The notes: generated by a model from the letters alone, not told the origin. DNA of 64,000 nucleotides from Paenibacillus sp. GSMTC-2017 (GCF_016019935.1 NZ_JAECMT010000003.1:602208-666207); one strand, 5' to 3'; shown: positions 17,859 through 26,651, numbered from the stretch's first letter. Numbers and translations: made by a program.

Positions 17859-18854
17859 ATGCATCACAGGGAGATTTATCTGAAAGGGATACATCATGTC
17901 TCGGCTATTACGGCAAATGGACTAGCTAACTTTGATTTTTATACAAAAGTGCTTGGACTTCGTCTGGTGAAAAAGACAGTTAATCAAGATGATACCTCTA
18001 TGTATCATTTGTTTTACGGAGATGGGAAGGGCAATCCAGGTACGGAACTCACCTTTTTTGAAATTCCATCAGCAACGCAGAATCAAGAAGGTGTAGGCAG
18101 TATTTCTGCCCTATCTCTTCGAGTGAAGGATGATGAGGCTCTTACCTATTGGCAGGATAGATTGGCAGAATTTAAGGTGGAGCATGATGAAATTATCGTC
18201 CGTGCAGGGCGCAATACATTAGCTTTCAGGGATGGAGAAGGACAACGATTCATTCTTGTGTCTGATGAAGGCAATTGTGGTGTTGCAGCTGGAGAACCTT
18301 GGGATAAGAGCCCTGTCCCTTCTAAATATAGTATATTGGGTTTAGGTCCAGTCCAGTTAACTGTTCAAAATTATGAACCAACAGCGATGGTTTTAACGGG
18401 GCTACTCGGCTTCCGTGAGAAGGGGAAATATACTTCGACAATAAATGGCCAGCCGGATATTATCGTTTATGAAACGGGTGAAGGCGGTACGGGGGCAGAA
18501 GTACATATTGAGGAGCGGAATGATCTGCCTAGGGAAGTCCAAGGCTATGGTGGTGTTCATCATGTAGCATTCCGTGTGGAAAATGACGAGGAACTACGTG
18601 ACTGGATTGAGCAAGTGAATAGAGTGCGTATGCCGAATTCGGGATTTGTCGATCGCTACTATTTCCGTTCCCTATATTTCCGTGAACCAAACGGCATATT
18701 ACTTGAACTCGCAACGGACGGTCCTGGTTTTGATACAGATGAGGATATGGAGCATTTAGGAGAGAAGTTAGCACTGCCTGCTTTTCTGGAACCACATCGC
18801 ATTCAGATTGAGTCAAGTTTGAGACCGATCTCAACATCCAACATATCATTATAA
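17859..18854 (+). CDS. Ring-cleaving dioxygenase / glyoxalase-fold protein (MhqO-like)
   Basis: 331 residues from the ATG at 17859; the ATG at 17850 directly abuts GGGAGG and is less likely. Two VOC (glyoxalase) modules are present: YLKGIHHVSAITANGLANFD at the N-terminus with the metal His-His, and QGYGGVHHVAFRVEN in the second half, with a later Glu in GILLELATDGPGF. Known role: Fe2+-dependent extradiol cleavage of hydroquinones or catechols, part of quinone detoxification in Bacillales. Promoter and operator-like dyad lie upstream. It is 317 bp before the ABC-F gene. Confidence 0.88.
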   Translation: MHHREIYLKGIHHVSAITANGLANFDFYTKVLGLRLVKKTVNQDDTSMYHLFYGDGKGNPGTELTFFEIPSATQNQEGVGSISALSLRVKDDEALTYWQDRLAEFKVEHDEIIVRAGRNTLAFRDGEGQRFILVSDEGNCGVAAGEPWDKSPVPSKYSILGLGPVQLTVQNYEPTAMVLTGLLGFREKGKYTSTINGQPDIIVYETGEGGTGAEVHIEERNDLPREVQGYGGVHHVAFRVENDEELRDWIEQVNRVRMPNSGFVDRYYFRSLYFREPNGILLELATDGPGFDTDEDMEHLGEKLALPAFLEPHRIQIESSLRPISTSNISL

Positions 18855-18866
18855 TGATACTTGACC

Positions 18867-18896
18867 TTGAATAAAAAGATTTTAATACCTTATACT
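18867..18896 (+). promoter_or_regulatory. Promoter of the ABC-F leader transcript
   Basis: -35-like TTGAAT (18867-18872) and -10 TATACT (18891-18896) with 18-bp spacing. It places the transcript start near 18903, giving about 270 nt of leader before the ABC-F ORF. Confidence 0.55.
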
Positions 18897-18934
18897 AGCA
18901 ATAATTCTAACGATTGCAGGAGGGTCCCAGACCG

Positions 18935-18943
18935 ATGAAGTAA
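18935..18943 (+). other. Candidate two-codon leader ORF (Met-Lys-stop)
   Basis: ATG AAG TAA preceded by a strong Shine-Dalgarno GGAGGG (18919-18924) with about 10-base spacing, near the start of the ABC-F leader RNA. Such a strong site before a two-codon ORF suggests ribosome recruitment as a sensing event. Confidence 0.45.
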
Positions 18944-19021
18944 TCTCACGTTTTTTTCCTGAACAACTTGTCGATGTACAAGCGGCTTTCTCGTTAGTTA
19001 CGGGAAACGGTCAGGGGATAC

Positions 19022-19063
19022 GTGTGTCTAATGGGATGCCTGCATAACGGTTTAGATAAATGA
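19022..19063 (+). CDS. Candidate ABC-F leader peptide, 13 residues
   Basis: GTG-initiated frame encoding MCLMGCLHNGLDK with AGGGGAT (19013-19019) just upstream. It begins inside the 5' arm of the outer stem and stops inside the third hairpin, so its translation would break the nested structure. Because of the non-ATG start and short spacing, it is a candidate only. Confidence 0.35.
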   Translation: MCLMGCLHNGLDK

Positions 19064-19110
19064 GAGCAAGTTAGCTCCATTTATTTGACGCATCCTTTAC
19101 GTATCCAGAG

Positions 19111-19138
19111 ACCATGTGCCGTGTGCCATGGTTTTTTT
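19111..19138 (+). terminator. Attenuator terminator in the ABC-F leader
   Basis: ACCATG (19111-19116) pairs with CATGGT (19127-19132), with extra GC/GC pairs inside, followed by seven T to 19138. It lies 34 bp before the ABC-F start and no other gene ends here, so it acts on the leader transcript. Confidence 0.8.
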
Positions 19139-19171
19139 CTTATTGTCCAAGAAGATACGGAGGATTGCACG

Positions 19172-21001
19172 ATGATGATAATGAAAGTAACGAATCTTTC
19201 CAAGGAATGGGATGGAGAAACGTTATTCGATCATTTAAGTTTTGAAGTGAACGAAGGAGAACGGATTGCACTATTCGGACGTAATGGAGTAGGTAAGACG
19301 ACACTACTCCATTGCTTGACTGGAAGAGTGGCCTATGATGGTGGAACTGTTCAGCAATTGTTGCCACTCGCAGACTGGGGCTGGATGGATCAACAAACGG
19401 AGCATGACTCAACATTGTCGTTATTTGAGTTTGTTCTTAGCGGCTCGTCACAATTATTTGTGCTCAAATGTAAATTAAATACGCTGCTGGTGCAGATGGA
19501 AGCAGGAGAAGTTTCAGATGAACTGATTAACGAATATAGCGAGCGATTTGATCAGTATACAGATTTGAATGGTTACGGGTGGGAGCGAAAGGCTGAAGTT
19601 TGTTTGCGTCAGCTCCAATTGCCAACTGAATTATGGGGTCATCCGTTCGAACAATTGAGCGGAGGGCAGAAGACGAAGGCGCAATTGGCATCGCTATTAT
19701 TGAAGGAACCGAAGTTGCTATTGCTTGATGAGCCAACTAATCATCTGGATTCGGATGCGTTAAGATGGCTTGAAGACTGGGTTCGAACATATTCGGGCAC
19801 GATCATATACGTTTCGCATGACCGTACATTTATCGACCATACAGCAACAGCCATTATAGAGCTTGATCGGAATGGTGCAAAACGTTATACAGGTGGCTAT
19901 ACAGATTATAGGAAACAGAAGGAACTGGAGCTTCGAACGGCTGAAGCGTTGTACAAGAAACAAGAGCAAGAACGTGAGAAGTTGCTTGAAAGTATACGCA
20001 TGTACTCGCAATGGTTTCAACAAGCTCACAAAGCGGCTGGGCAAAATGATTTCTTGCGCTCAAAGTCTAAAAAGAACGTATCTAGGCAACATGCAAAAGA
20101 ATCTGCTTTGCAGAGGTTGAATGACGATAGAGTGAAGAAACCGCGAGAAGCTGATGAGCTGCATATGAGGATCGAGGGCGAAACGTTTGAAGCTTCTACC
20201 TTACTCAGAATGGAACACGTTTATTTTTCATATGATCCGCAAAGTTCACCGATCTTAGATCGTGTTAATCTGACTGTAGGGAGGGGACAATGTATAGCAG
20301 TAATCGGTCCTAACGGTGTTGGTAAGTCAACATTAATGAAGGTTGCGATTGGTCAATTGGAGCCAACGAATGGCACCGTCATCCGTCACCCAGGGGTTCG
20401 TATCGGTTACTTTGAACAGGAGCTTGATCGCCTAGATGAAGAGACGACATTGCTGGATAGTTTACTTGAGTTACCAGGGATGACGCAATCCCATGCGAGA
20501 ACAGTATTAGCTTGTTTTTTGTTCCGTAAGGAGGAAGTATTCAAGCGAATTGGAAACCTCAGTATGGGAGAGAAATGCAGAGTCGCATTTCTTCGCTTAT
20601 TTTTCGGCAAATGTAATTTACTTGTACTCGATGAGCCGACCAACTATCTAGATGTTGCAACGAGGGAGCGGGTAGAGGAAGCGCTGGAGCATTATCCTGG
20701 AGCGATCTTGTTAGTTACTCATGATCGATATTTAACACGCAAGCTTGCTACTTCCTTGATGGTGATGGGAAGAGAGAGCGCGCCTGTTGTTTTCCCAGGT
20801 ACGTATGACGAATATGAGTCTATGGAACGGACTAGACCAACTAGTATAGAAACGCAGCATCTAAATAACGAAAAGGAGTTGTTGCGTCTAAAGTTGGCAC
20901 AGCTAATGAGTACGGAAGATGTGCAAGCGGTAGACGGACAACAACTATTGGAGCAAATTCGATCTATTCGTCAGCAGTTAGAAGTTCTTGAATCGACGTA
21001 G
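19172..21001 (+). CDS. ABC-F ATPase, probable ribosome-protection antibiotic resistance factor
   Basis: 609 residues from the ATG at 19172, with CGGAGGA 7 bases upstream; nearby ATGs at 19175 and 19181 are alternatives. Two ABC domains: Walker A GRNGVGKTT near residue 35 and GPNGVGKST near 379; signatures LSGGQK near 162 and LSMGEK near 463; Walker B LLLDEPTNHLD and LVLDEPTNYLD. There are no membrane segments, so it is an ABC-F and not a transporter. A charged interdomain linker spans roughly residues 245-345, the P-site tRNA interaction motif region. A C-terminal coiled coil follows. Attenuated leader upstream supports drug-inducible ribosome protection (VmlR-like); the drug class is unknown. 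Confidence 0.88.
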   Translation: MMIMKVTNLSKEWDGETLFDHLSFEVNEGERIALFGRNGVGKTTLLHCLTGRVAYDGGTVQQLLPLADWGWMDQQTEHDSTLSLFEFVLSGSSQLFVLKCKLNTLLVQMEAGEVSDELINEYSERFDQYTDLNGYGWERKAEVCLRQLQLPTELWGHPFEQLSGGQKTKAQLASLLLKEPKLLLLDEPTNHLDSDALRWLEDWVRTYSGTIIYVSHDRTFIDHTATAIIELDRNGAKRYTGGYTDYRKQKELELRTAEALYKKQEQEREKLLESIRMYSQWFQQAHKAAGQNDFLRSKSKKNVSRQHAKESALQRLNDDRVKKPREADELHMRIEGETFEASTLLRMEHVYFSYDPQSSPILDRVNLTVGRGQCIAVIGPNGVGKSTLMKVAIGQLEPTNGTVIRHPGVRIGYFEQELDRLDEETTLLDSLLELPGMTQSHARTVLACFLFRKEEVFKRIGNLSMGEKCRVAFLRLFFGKCNLLVLDEPTNYLDVATRERVEEALEHYPGAILLVTHDRYLTRKLATSLMVMGRESAPVVFPGTYDEYESMERTRPTSIETQHLNNEKELLRLKLAQLMSTEDVQAVDGQQLLEQIRSIRQQLEVLEST

Positions 21002-21020
21002 GAATTGTTGCTTATATTGA

Positions 21021-21332
21021 CTACTCTTTGAGTAAATCATATAGATAGTCGACGGAACGCATCGCGTTTTCTTGTTTAACCACTTTCCCATTTTTAAAGA
21101 CGATCAGACAAGGAACACTGGAAATACGCCATTGCTCGCGCAGACGAGGCGTGAAATTAATATTTGTTTTATAAATGGGATAGGCTACTCCTGTAACTTC
21201 AGTAATTTCTAGCATTCGTTCTGCGACCTTGCATGTGCCACACATCGGAGTAGTAAATAAAATAGCTGCTTTGCCAATGTCCGCTTCACTCAGCAGTAAT
21301 AATTGGGCTTCATTAAGTTCTTGAAGGGGCAT
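21021..21332 (-). CDS. Thioredoxin-like protein
   Basis: 103 residues, thioredoxin-fold. The redox motif is CGTC in FTTPMCGTCKVAERML, with the cis-Pro in SSVPCLIVFKNGK. Known role: disulfide reduction in the cytosol; this short form resembles B. subtilis YtpP/YdbP-type thioredoxins. No signal peptide. It converges on the ABC-F gene and is divergent from the riboswitch region. Confidence 0.88.
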   Translation of the reverse strand: MPLQELNEAQLLLLSEADIGKAAILFTTPMCGTCKVAERMLEITEVTGVAYPIYKTNINFTPRLREQWRISSVPCLIVFKNGKVVKQENAMRSVDYLYDLLKE

Positions 21333-21499
21333 AGTACCGTTCCTTTCTAGGTGTAGATCACATTGATAAATTCGTTTTGTTTAATCATAACAAAAAATAT
21401 TTTATTTTCGAATAAAAAAAGTGAAACCACATTCGAAACCATGACGTATTGTTCTTCAATACGACAAGTTCATAACACTTACACAACCAAATAATACTC

Positions 21500-21594
21500 C
21501 AAAGGGGAGTAGCTGTAACAATAAAGTCGTCATTCCGAGAATTATATTCTCCGGCTTTATTGGCAACGTCATTACGTTGTTGGCGAGACCTTTG
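21500..21594 (+). ncRNA. yybP-ykoY manganese riboswitch aptamer
   Basis: The aptamer starts with the diagnostic CAAAGGGGAGTAGC (21500-21513). It contains GTCGTCATTCCGAGA and a second CAACGTCATTACGTTG-like arm, and closes with GAGACCTTTG, which pairs with CAAAGG to form P1. These are the conserved Mn2+-binding loops of the yybP-ykoY family. It lies directly before a TerC-family gene, a usual target. Confidence 0.93.
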
Positions 21595-21625
21595 TCTGAT
21601 TAACCAATCGGGCAAGGGTCTTTTT
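21586..21625 (+). terminator. Riboswitch expression-platform terminator
   Basis: AGACCTTTG (21586-21594), which is also the 3' strand of aptamer P1, can pair with CAAGGGTCT (21613-21621), followed by TTTTT. The overlap makes the two folds exclusive, so Mn2+ binding should favour read-through (an ON switch). Confidence 0.85.
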
Positions 21626-21680
21626 GTGTGGCAGTAAGGTATGAGTGGGGTCAATAATCATTTCAATAGGGGGAACTAAC

Positions 21681-22460
21681 ATGGATTTTGCATTATTGTT
21701 GGAGTATGGATGGGTGCTTATAGTTCTTATCGCGCTAGAAGGTTTGCTAGCAGCGGATAACGCCCTAGTGTTAGCGATTATGGTAAAGCATCTACCAGAC
21801 GAGCAAAGAAAGAGAGCATTATTTTATGGATTGGCAGGAGCGTTCGTTTTCCGATTTGCATCATTGTTCGCCATTTCATTCCTCGTAGGGGTATGGCAAG
21901 TACAAGCGATAGGTGCCCTGTATCTACTGTTCATTGCACTTAATCATATATTTAGAAAAGTTATGGTTAAGAAACAAGAAGATGATGCAAATAAAGACAA
22001 GAAGGATGCTAAAAAGAGCGGCTTCTGGATGACTGTATTTAAAGTTGAAGTAGCAGATGTAGCGTTTGCTGTAGATTCCATATTGGCAGCTGTTGCACTT
22101 GCAGTGGCACTTCCAAAAACGAACTTGCCACAGATCGGCGGAATGGACGGCGGACACTTTATCGTTATCTTCCTAGGTGGATTCGTTGGACTTATCATTA
22201 TGCGTTTCGCTGCGACATTGTTCGTGAAGTTGCTTGAAGAAAGACCGAACCTTGAGATTGCTGCATTTGCGATTGTAGGTTGGGTAGGTGTTAAACTTGC
22301 GGTTTATACGTTGTCTCACCCGACACTAAACGTAATCTCATACGAGTTTGCGCATTCCAAAACATGGAAAATTTCGTTCTACGCTGTTCTTATTCTCATC
22401 GCTGTAGTTGGATGGTTCTTGTCCGGAAGTAAAGACAAGAAGACTGTAAAAGCTGTATAA
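21681..22460 (+). CDS. TerC family membrane transporter (YkoY-like), Mn2+ riboswitch controlled
   Basis: 259 residues from the ATG at 21681, which follows AGGGGGAA; the frame extends upstream into the leader without support. About seven membrane helices. The TerC signature is seen at both repeats: LEGLLAADNALVLAIMVKHL with acidic residues in the membrane, and VEVADVAFAVDSILAAVALA. Known role: YkoY/TerC proteins export or metallate with Mn2+ (in B. subtilis, linked to metallation of exoenzymes). A charged Lys/Asp loop lies after TM3. Confidence 0.9.
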   Translation: MDFALLLEYGWVLIVLIALEGLLAADNALVLAIMVKHLPDEQRKRALFYGLAGAFVFRFASLFAISFLVGVWQVQAIGALYLLFIALNHIFRKVMVKKQEDDANKDKKDAKKSGFWMTVFKVEVADVAFAVDSILAAVALAVALPKTNLPQIGGMDGGHFIVIFLGGFVGLIIMRFAATLFVKLLEERPNLEIAAFAIVGWVGVKLAVYTLSHPTLNVISYEFAHSKTWKISFYAVLILIAVVGWFLSGSKDKKTVKAV

Positions 22461-22495
22461 TAGAGAAACGTAAATGATTTTGGAGGAGATCTCTG

Positions 22496-23092
22496 TTGGC
22501 ACAGCTTTATTACAAATATGGCACCATGAATAGCGGTAAATCGTTTGAAATTATTAAAGTAGCGTACAATTATGAAGAACAAGGAAAACCCGTTCTCATA
22601 TACTCTCCGGCAGTTAGTGCAAGAGGTGGCGTGGATCGTGTAGGTTCACGGGTTGGGTTCGAGCGTCAAGCATATCCGGTTAGTGAAGAAACGGACTTGT
22701 TTGAAGATGTGAAAGGTCGCGTCGCAGAGCTCGGAGACAAAGGTGTTTATTGTATACTTATTGATGAAGCTCAATTCCTGAAGAAACATCATATTATTGA
22801 GTTGACCCGAGTTGTCGACGAGCTGAACATACCAGTAATGGCTTTTGGACTTAAAAATGATTTCCAAAATCAGTTGTTTGAAGGCAGTTATAACTTGCTC
22901 GTTCAAGCAGATAAGATTGAAGAAATTAAAACCATTTGCTGGTACTGTGATCGCAAAGCGACAATGGTTATCCGTTTCCGTGATGGGAAACCTGTTAACT
23001 CAGGTGAACAGATTCAAATCGGCGGCAATGAGGATTATAAACCGGTTTGTCGTGGATGTTATAATCGAGCTTTCCAAAATAACGAGGCTTAA
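22496..23092 (+). CDS. tdk: Thymidine kinase
   Basis: 198 residues, standard type II thymidine kinase length. Walker A GTMNSGKS lies near residues 9-16, and IDEAQFL forms the Walker B/lasso catalytic segment. A structural zinc site is formed by CWYC and CRGC. The start is TTG at 22496, with TGGAGGAGAT 7 bases upstream and no better start. Known role: phosphorylates thymidine in the salvage pathway. It follows the TerC gene at 36 bp. Confidence 0.95.
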   Translation: MAQLYYKYGTMNSGKSFEIIKVAYNYEEQGKPVLIYSPAVSARGGVDRVGSRVGFERQAYPVSEETDLFEDVKGRVAELGDKGVYCILIDEAQFLKKHHIIELTRVVDELNIPVMAFGLKNDFQNQLFEGSYNLLVQADKIEEIKTICWYCDRKATMVIRFRDGKPVNSGEQIQIGGNEDYKPVCRGCYNRAFQNNEA

Positions 23093-23112
23093 TACGTACA
23101 TTTCACATGAAG

Positions 23113-23158
23113 GGCTGTTCGGAAGTAGTTCAAACTACTTGCGGACAGCCTATTCTTT
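23113..23158 (+). terminator. Terminator after tdk
   Basis: GGCTGTTCGGAAGTAGTT pairs with AACTACTTGCGGACAGCC around a two-base loop, with a moderately T-rich tail. It lies just upstream of the DUF72 gene. Confidence 0.7.
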
Positions 23159-23174
23159 TACGAGGTGAATAGCG

Positions 23175-24053
23175 GTGGCTATTAGTATTGGATTAGCGGG
23201 GTGGGGAGACCATGATGATCTCTATCCAAATGGAACGAAAGCTGGCAACAAACTGAATGTGTATGCTTCGCACTTTCCCGTTGTGGAAGTGGATAGCACC
23301 TTCTATGCGATACAGCCGCGTGATCGATTTGCAGCTTGGGTCGATGGGACACCGAATACGTTACGATTTGTTGTAAAAGCCTATCAAGGCATGACAGGCC
23401 ATCAACGAGGGGCAGCGGGAACAAACGTGGATCATGGGGCTATGGCTGAAGCTTTCCGACATATGCTGGAACCTGCGATTGATAGCGGCAGATTAACTGC
23501 GGCGCTTTTCCAATACCCGCCTTGGTTTGATTGCAATAGCAAAAACGTTGCGATACTGCGAGAGATGAAACGTAGAATGAATGGCATCCCTTGTGCATTG
23601 GAGTTTAGACATCAGAGCTGGTTCGAAGATGGGATGCAGGAGCGGACGCTCGACTTTATGCAAGCGGAAGGCTGGATTCACAGTATATGTGATGAACCTC
23701 AAGCCGGAGTTGGTAGCATTCCTACCGTCTTACAAGCAACGGATGCTTCATTGTCTATCGTGAGGTTCCATGGACGTAATGTGTCAGGGTGGAATAATGG
23801 CGGTGGACCGAACTGGCGTGAAGTACGTTACCTCTATCGTTATTCAGAGGATGAGCTTAATGAGTGGGTGGAGAAGCTTGCTAAACTAGAGGAACAAAGC
23901 AAAGAGATTGCGATAATCTTTAACAATAATTCAGGCGGGGATGCCGCTACGAATGCGAAGCAATTAATGACGATGCTGGGACAGAAAAGGCCCGATGGGA
24001 GAGATCCATTGGAATCTCTGCCAGCCGAGCCGGAACAGCTAGAATTATTTTAG
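23175..24053 (+). CDS. DUF72 family protein (YecE-like)
   Basis: 292 residues with the DUF72 pattern: IGLAGWGDHDDLYP near the N-terminus, FPVVEVDSTFYAIQP, then ALEFRHQSWF and VRFHGRN. The family adopts a TIM-barrel fold of unknown catalytic activity. GTG start at 23175 with GAGGTGA upstream. The C-terminal NNNSGGDAATNAKQLMTML segment matches the family's conserved NNH-like region, with NNNS replacing NNH. Single gene unit between tdk and the convergent DHHW gene. Confidence 0.85.
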   Translation: MAISIGLAGWGDHDDLYPNGTKAGNKLNVYASHFPVVEVDSTFYAIQPRDRFAAWVDGTPNTLRFVVKAYQGMTGHQRGAAGTNVDHGAMAEAFRHMLEPAIDSGRLTAALFQYPPWFDCNSKNVAILREMKRRMNGIPCALEFRHQSWFEDGMQERTLDFMQAEGWIHSICDEPQAGVGSIPTVLQATDASLSIVRFHGRNVSGWNNGGGPNWREVRYLYRYSEDELNEWVEKLAKLEEQSKEIAIIFNNNSGGDAATNAKQLMTMLGQKRPDGRDPLESLPAEPEQLELF

Positions 24054-24081
24054 AATGAAGATTGTTGTATAGAGGTAGAAA

Positions 24082-25233
24082 TCAATATTTGAGCTTAAGT
24101 AGACCACGTTCTTCTACAAATGTAGATGTGTTAAAGAGCATCAGCACGCTGTCGATGCCATTCTCTTCCATGTAGATACTAATATTACCATTATAGAAAC
24201 GAATGTCGAGCATATGAATTTCTTCTACATGGTTCGTTAGAAACGGTAGCATGCTGTGGGCGTAAGAGTCTTTAATAATTAGAAGCTTATTTAGGTCGAT
24301 CTTTTGTGGATCGATCTTATTTGTTAATTTAACTAGTGCGTGCACTCCACCTTGAAAATAAGAGTATTTATCTTTTTTGCGTAGGAAGCTATCGTCGTAC
24401 AGACTAGTTACCGTTTCACCACTATCTGCGATAAACATTTCTGTTTCCACTTGGGTATGCGGCTCGTAAATTTGAATCGAATCTGGTTTCAACCCGCCAA
24501 ATTGTCCTCTTGTATGGTAGCTGCCGAGAAAAGAATTCGTAACTGTACGGATGTTAAAATCTTCCTCAGACAATGGCTTCCAGCCCATTTCTTCTGCATA
24601 CGCACGATAGCCCAGATAAGCACCATACGTTGTCCAGTGGTGATCTGTTCGGTAGAAAAGTGGTTTCTCATCGTTTGACGAAGCGGGATCAAGAAAATTG
24701 AATCCATTAATGAAAGACAAGTTATCACTGACTTGCCCCCCTATAAAATCATTCACTTTATTTTGCGGATAAGCATACGCAAGCCAAGGCAGACGCTCTG
24801 CATGTACACCGACAGAGTTAGGAGCTAGCAGAAATGTAGTGTTCGTGTCTGGATGATTAACAGTAAATTTGTTCACGGCGTCAACATATTTCTGAAGCTC
24901 TTCGTAATTTGGCTCTTGGAACTTTTCAAATAAATAGCCGTCGCTTCCTTTATAGATACCATTATTCTCCTTTTGTAGCCTGAGTTGTTCCATCATAGAC
25001 TTAGATGCGACCCATTCGGTTCGGAAAGGGAAGTGGTCCGTAACAAAAGCCTCCGCATCATCGGAAAACTCCTTCGAAAAGATGCGCTCCCATGTTAGTT
25101 CAGGTACTTTTTGTAGATTTCGATTTTCCATTTCGGAGAACGTTTCTTTTGGCATGACAAAGAAAAGAAGAGACATGATGCCGAGTATGGAGAGAAATCC
25201 CCAGACATATAATCGATCGATTATTTTTTTCAT
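24082..25233 (-). CDS. DHHW family protein, AlgJ/AlgX-like O-acetylation factor
   Basis: 383 residues with an N-terminal membrane anchor (VWGFLSILGIMSLLFF). The DHHW signature appears as YRTDHHWTTYGAYLGYRAYA, and an SGNH-type active-site region (LLIIKDSYAHSMLPF) holds the Ser. Known role: AlgJ-like proteins transfer acetyl groups to extracellular polysaccharides. It is the last gene of the DUF4358-MBOAT-DHHW operon, 20 bp after the MBOAT gene. Confidence 0.88.
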   Translation of the reverse strand: MKKIIDRLYVWGFLSILGIMSLLFFVMPKETFSEMENRNLQKVPELTWERIFSKEFSDDAEAFVTDHFPFRTEWVASKSMMEQLRLQKENNGIYKGSDGYLFEKFQEPNYEELQKYVDAVNKFTVNHPDTNTTFLLAPNSVGVHAERLPWLAYAYPQNKVNDFIGGQVSDNLSFINGFNFLDPASSNDEKPLFYRTDHHWTTYGAYLGYRAYAEEMGWKPLSEEDFNIRTVTNSFLGSYHTRGQFGGLKPDSIQIYEPHTQVETEMFIADSGETVTSLYDDSFLRKKDKYSYFQGGVHALVKLTNKIDPQKIDLNKLLIIKDSYAHSMLPFLTNHVEEIHMLDIRFYNGNISIYMEENGIDSVLMLFNTSTFVEERGLLKLKY

Positions 25234-25253
25234 AGTTGTAAACTCCTCTTAAG

Positions 25254-26642
25254 CTAGAAACGGAAATACAGAAACGGATTAAATGTTGCATCAACCAAAT
25301 AGGCGATACACATTACAAACAATACAGCATGCCAGCATAATAGGGCGATCGGATGCAAGCGTGACCGCTTATCTAGCGATCGATTCGGCAATGATGCTAC
25401 AACTAGCAGAACGAGTAATACGGCATTTGTGTAGAGCAAATATAGCGAGTGCTCATCCCATAGCGGGTTGCCGTTCATACCGAACATAGCTGAGAAATAT
25501 GACCACACATCCGGTAACTGGTCGAATGCGAAGAACACCCAGCCAAACAATATGAGTAGTAGCGCATAGCTATGGCGGAGCCATCGAGGCAACCGTTGCA
25601 ATAACGAAAGAGCAAACCATTTCTCCATAATAAGAATGATGCCAAAGTAAAGTCCCCATAGTAGGAAGTTCCAGCTAGCCCCATGCCAAATTCCAGTTAA
25701 CGCCCACACGATCAAAATATTACGGAGCTGTAAAAGTAGTCCACGCCTATTGCCCCCGAGCGGTATGTAGACATAGTCGCGGAACCATGTACTAAGCGAA
25801 ATATGCCAGCGTCGCCAGAAGTCCGTTATGCTCTGAGCAGTGTATGGCCTGTTGAAGTTTTCATTGAAACGGAAGCCGAACATAAGTCCAAGACCGATCG
25901 CCATATCGGAGTAACCGCTAAAGTCGAAATAGATTTGGAATGCAAAAGCGATAATGCCAAGCCAAGCGGTTAACGTTGGAAGTGAACCGACGCTTGATGT
26001 TGAAATCTCATTCCAAACTAAACCAATGTTGTTCGCGAGAAGTACCTTCTTCGCGAGGCCGATCGTGAAGCGTCTAACACCTTCTGCAAACATTTCATTC
26101 GTAACGACACGATGACGCAGTTGGTCTGCAATTGTTGAATATTGCACGATAGGGCCAGCAACGAGTTGAGGGAACAACGATACGAAGGTCGCGAAGTCGA
26201 TCCAGTTCCGTTGAGCCTTCGATGTACGACGATAGACGTCGATAATGTAGGACATCGATTGAAACGTATAAAACGAGATGCCGATAGGAAGCGGAAGATC
26301 CGTCGGCGGTATGCTTGTCCCAAGCCATGCGTTCACATTATTGATGAGGAAGTCAGCATATTTGAAAAAACCTAAAACGCCTAAATTAATAATAATCGAG
26401 GCGATTAGGATACATTTGCGCTTAAATACGCTTGCCTTCGGCTTGTCTAATGCCAAGCCGAAGAAGTAATCCATAAAGGTGGATACCAGCATAAGCACAA
26501 TGTAGATGGGCTCTCCCCAAGCGTAGAAAATTAAGCTTGTCCCGAATAAGATCAGGTTTTTCGTACGCCCGGGAGAGGTGTGATACAGCAGCAATACTGC
26601 TGGCAAAAAGATAAATAAAAAGAGGAGACTACTGAATACCAT
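25254..26642 (-). CDS. MBOAT O-acyltransferase (AlgI/DltB-like)
   Basis: 462 residues with about eleven membrane segments. The catalytic MBOAT region is GIWHGASWNFLLWGLYFG with the essential His. The N-terminal MVFSSLLFLFIFLPAVLLL and the QLVAGPIVQYSTIADQL motif match AlgI/PatA proteins. Known role: moves acyl groups across the membrane for polysaccharide O-acetylation. Encoded 9 bp after the DUF4358 lipoprotein gene, so translation may be coupled. The acyl acceptor polymer is not encoded here. Confidence 0.93.
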   Translation of the reverse strand: MVFSSLLFLFIFLPAVLLLYHTSPGRTKNLILFGTSLIFYAWGEPIYIVLMLVSTFMDYFFGLALDKPKASVFKRKCILIASIIINLGVLGFFKYADFLINNVNAWLGTSIPPTDLPLPIGISFYTFQSMSYIIDVYRRTSKAQRNWIDFATFVSLFPQLVAGPIVQYSTIADQLRHRVVTNEMFAEGVRRFTIGLAKKVLLANNIGLVWNEISTSSVGSLPTLTAWLGIIAFAFQIYFDFSGYSDMAIGLGLMFGFRFNENFNRPYTAQSITDFWRRWHISLSTWFRDYVYIPLGGNRRGLLLQLRNILIVWALTGIWHGASWNFLLWGLYFGIILIMEKWFALSLLQRLPRWLRHSYALLLILFGWVFFAFDQLPDVWSYFSAMFGMNGNPLWDEHSLYLLYTNAVLLVLLVVASLPNRSLDKRSRLHPIALLCWHAVLFVMCIAYLVDATFNPFLYFRF

Positions 26643-26651
26643 GTCTCTTCG

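Larger units (their letters stand above)
18903..19171 (+). promoter_or_regulatory. Structured attenuator leader of the ABC-F gene
   Basis: The leader holds two candidate mini-ORFs (18935-18943, 19022-19063), three nested stems and a terminator. The stems are GGATACGT 19016-19023 with ACGTATCC 19099-19106, GGATGC 19034-19039 with GCATCC 19090-19095, and ATAAATG(A)GAGC 19056-19067 with GCTCCATTTAT 19074-19084. The terminator is at 19111-19138. Ribosome-mediated attenuation is established for several Firmicute ABC-F resistance genes such as vmlR. This arrangement fits that logic, but the switching mechanism here is inferred. Confidence 0.75.
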
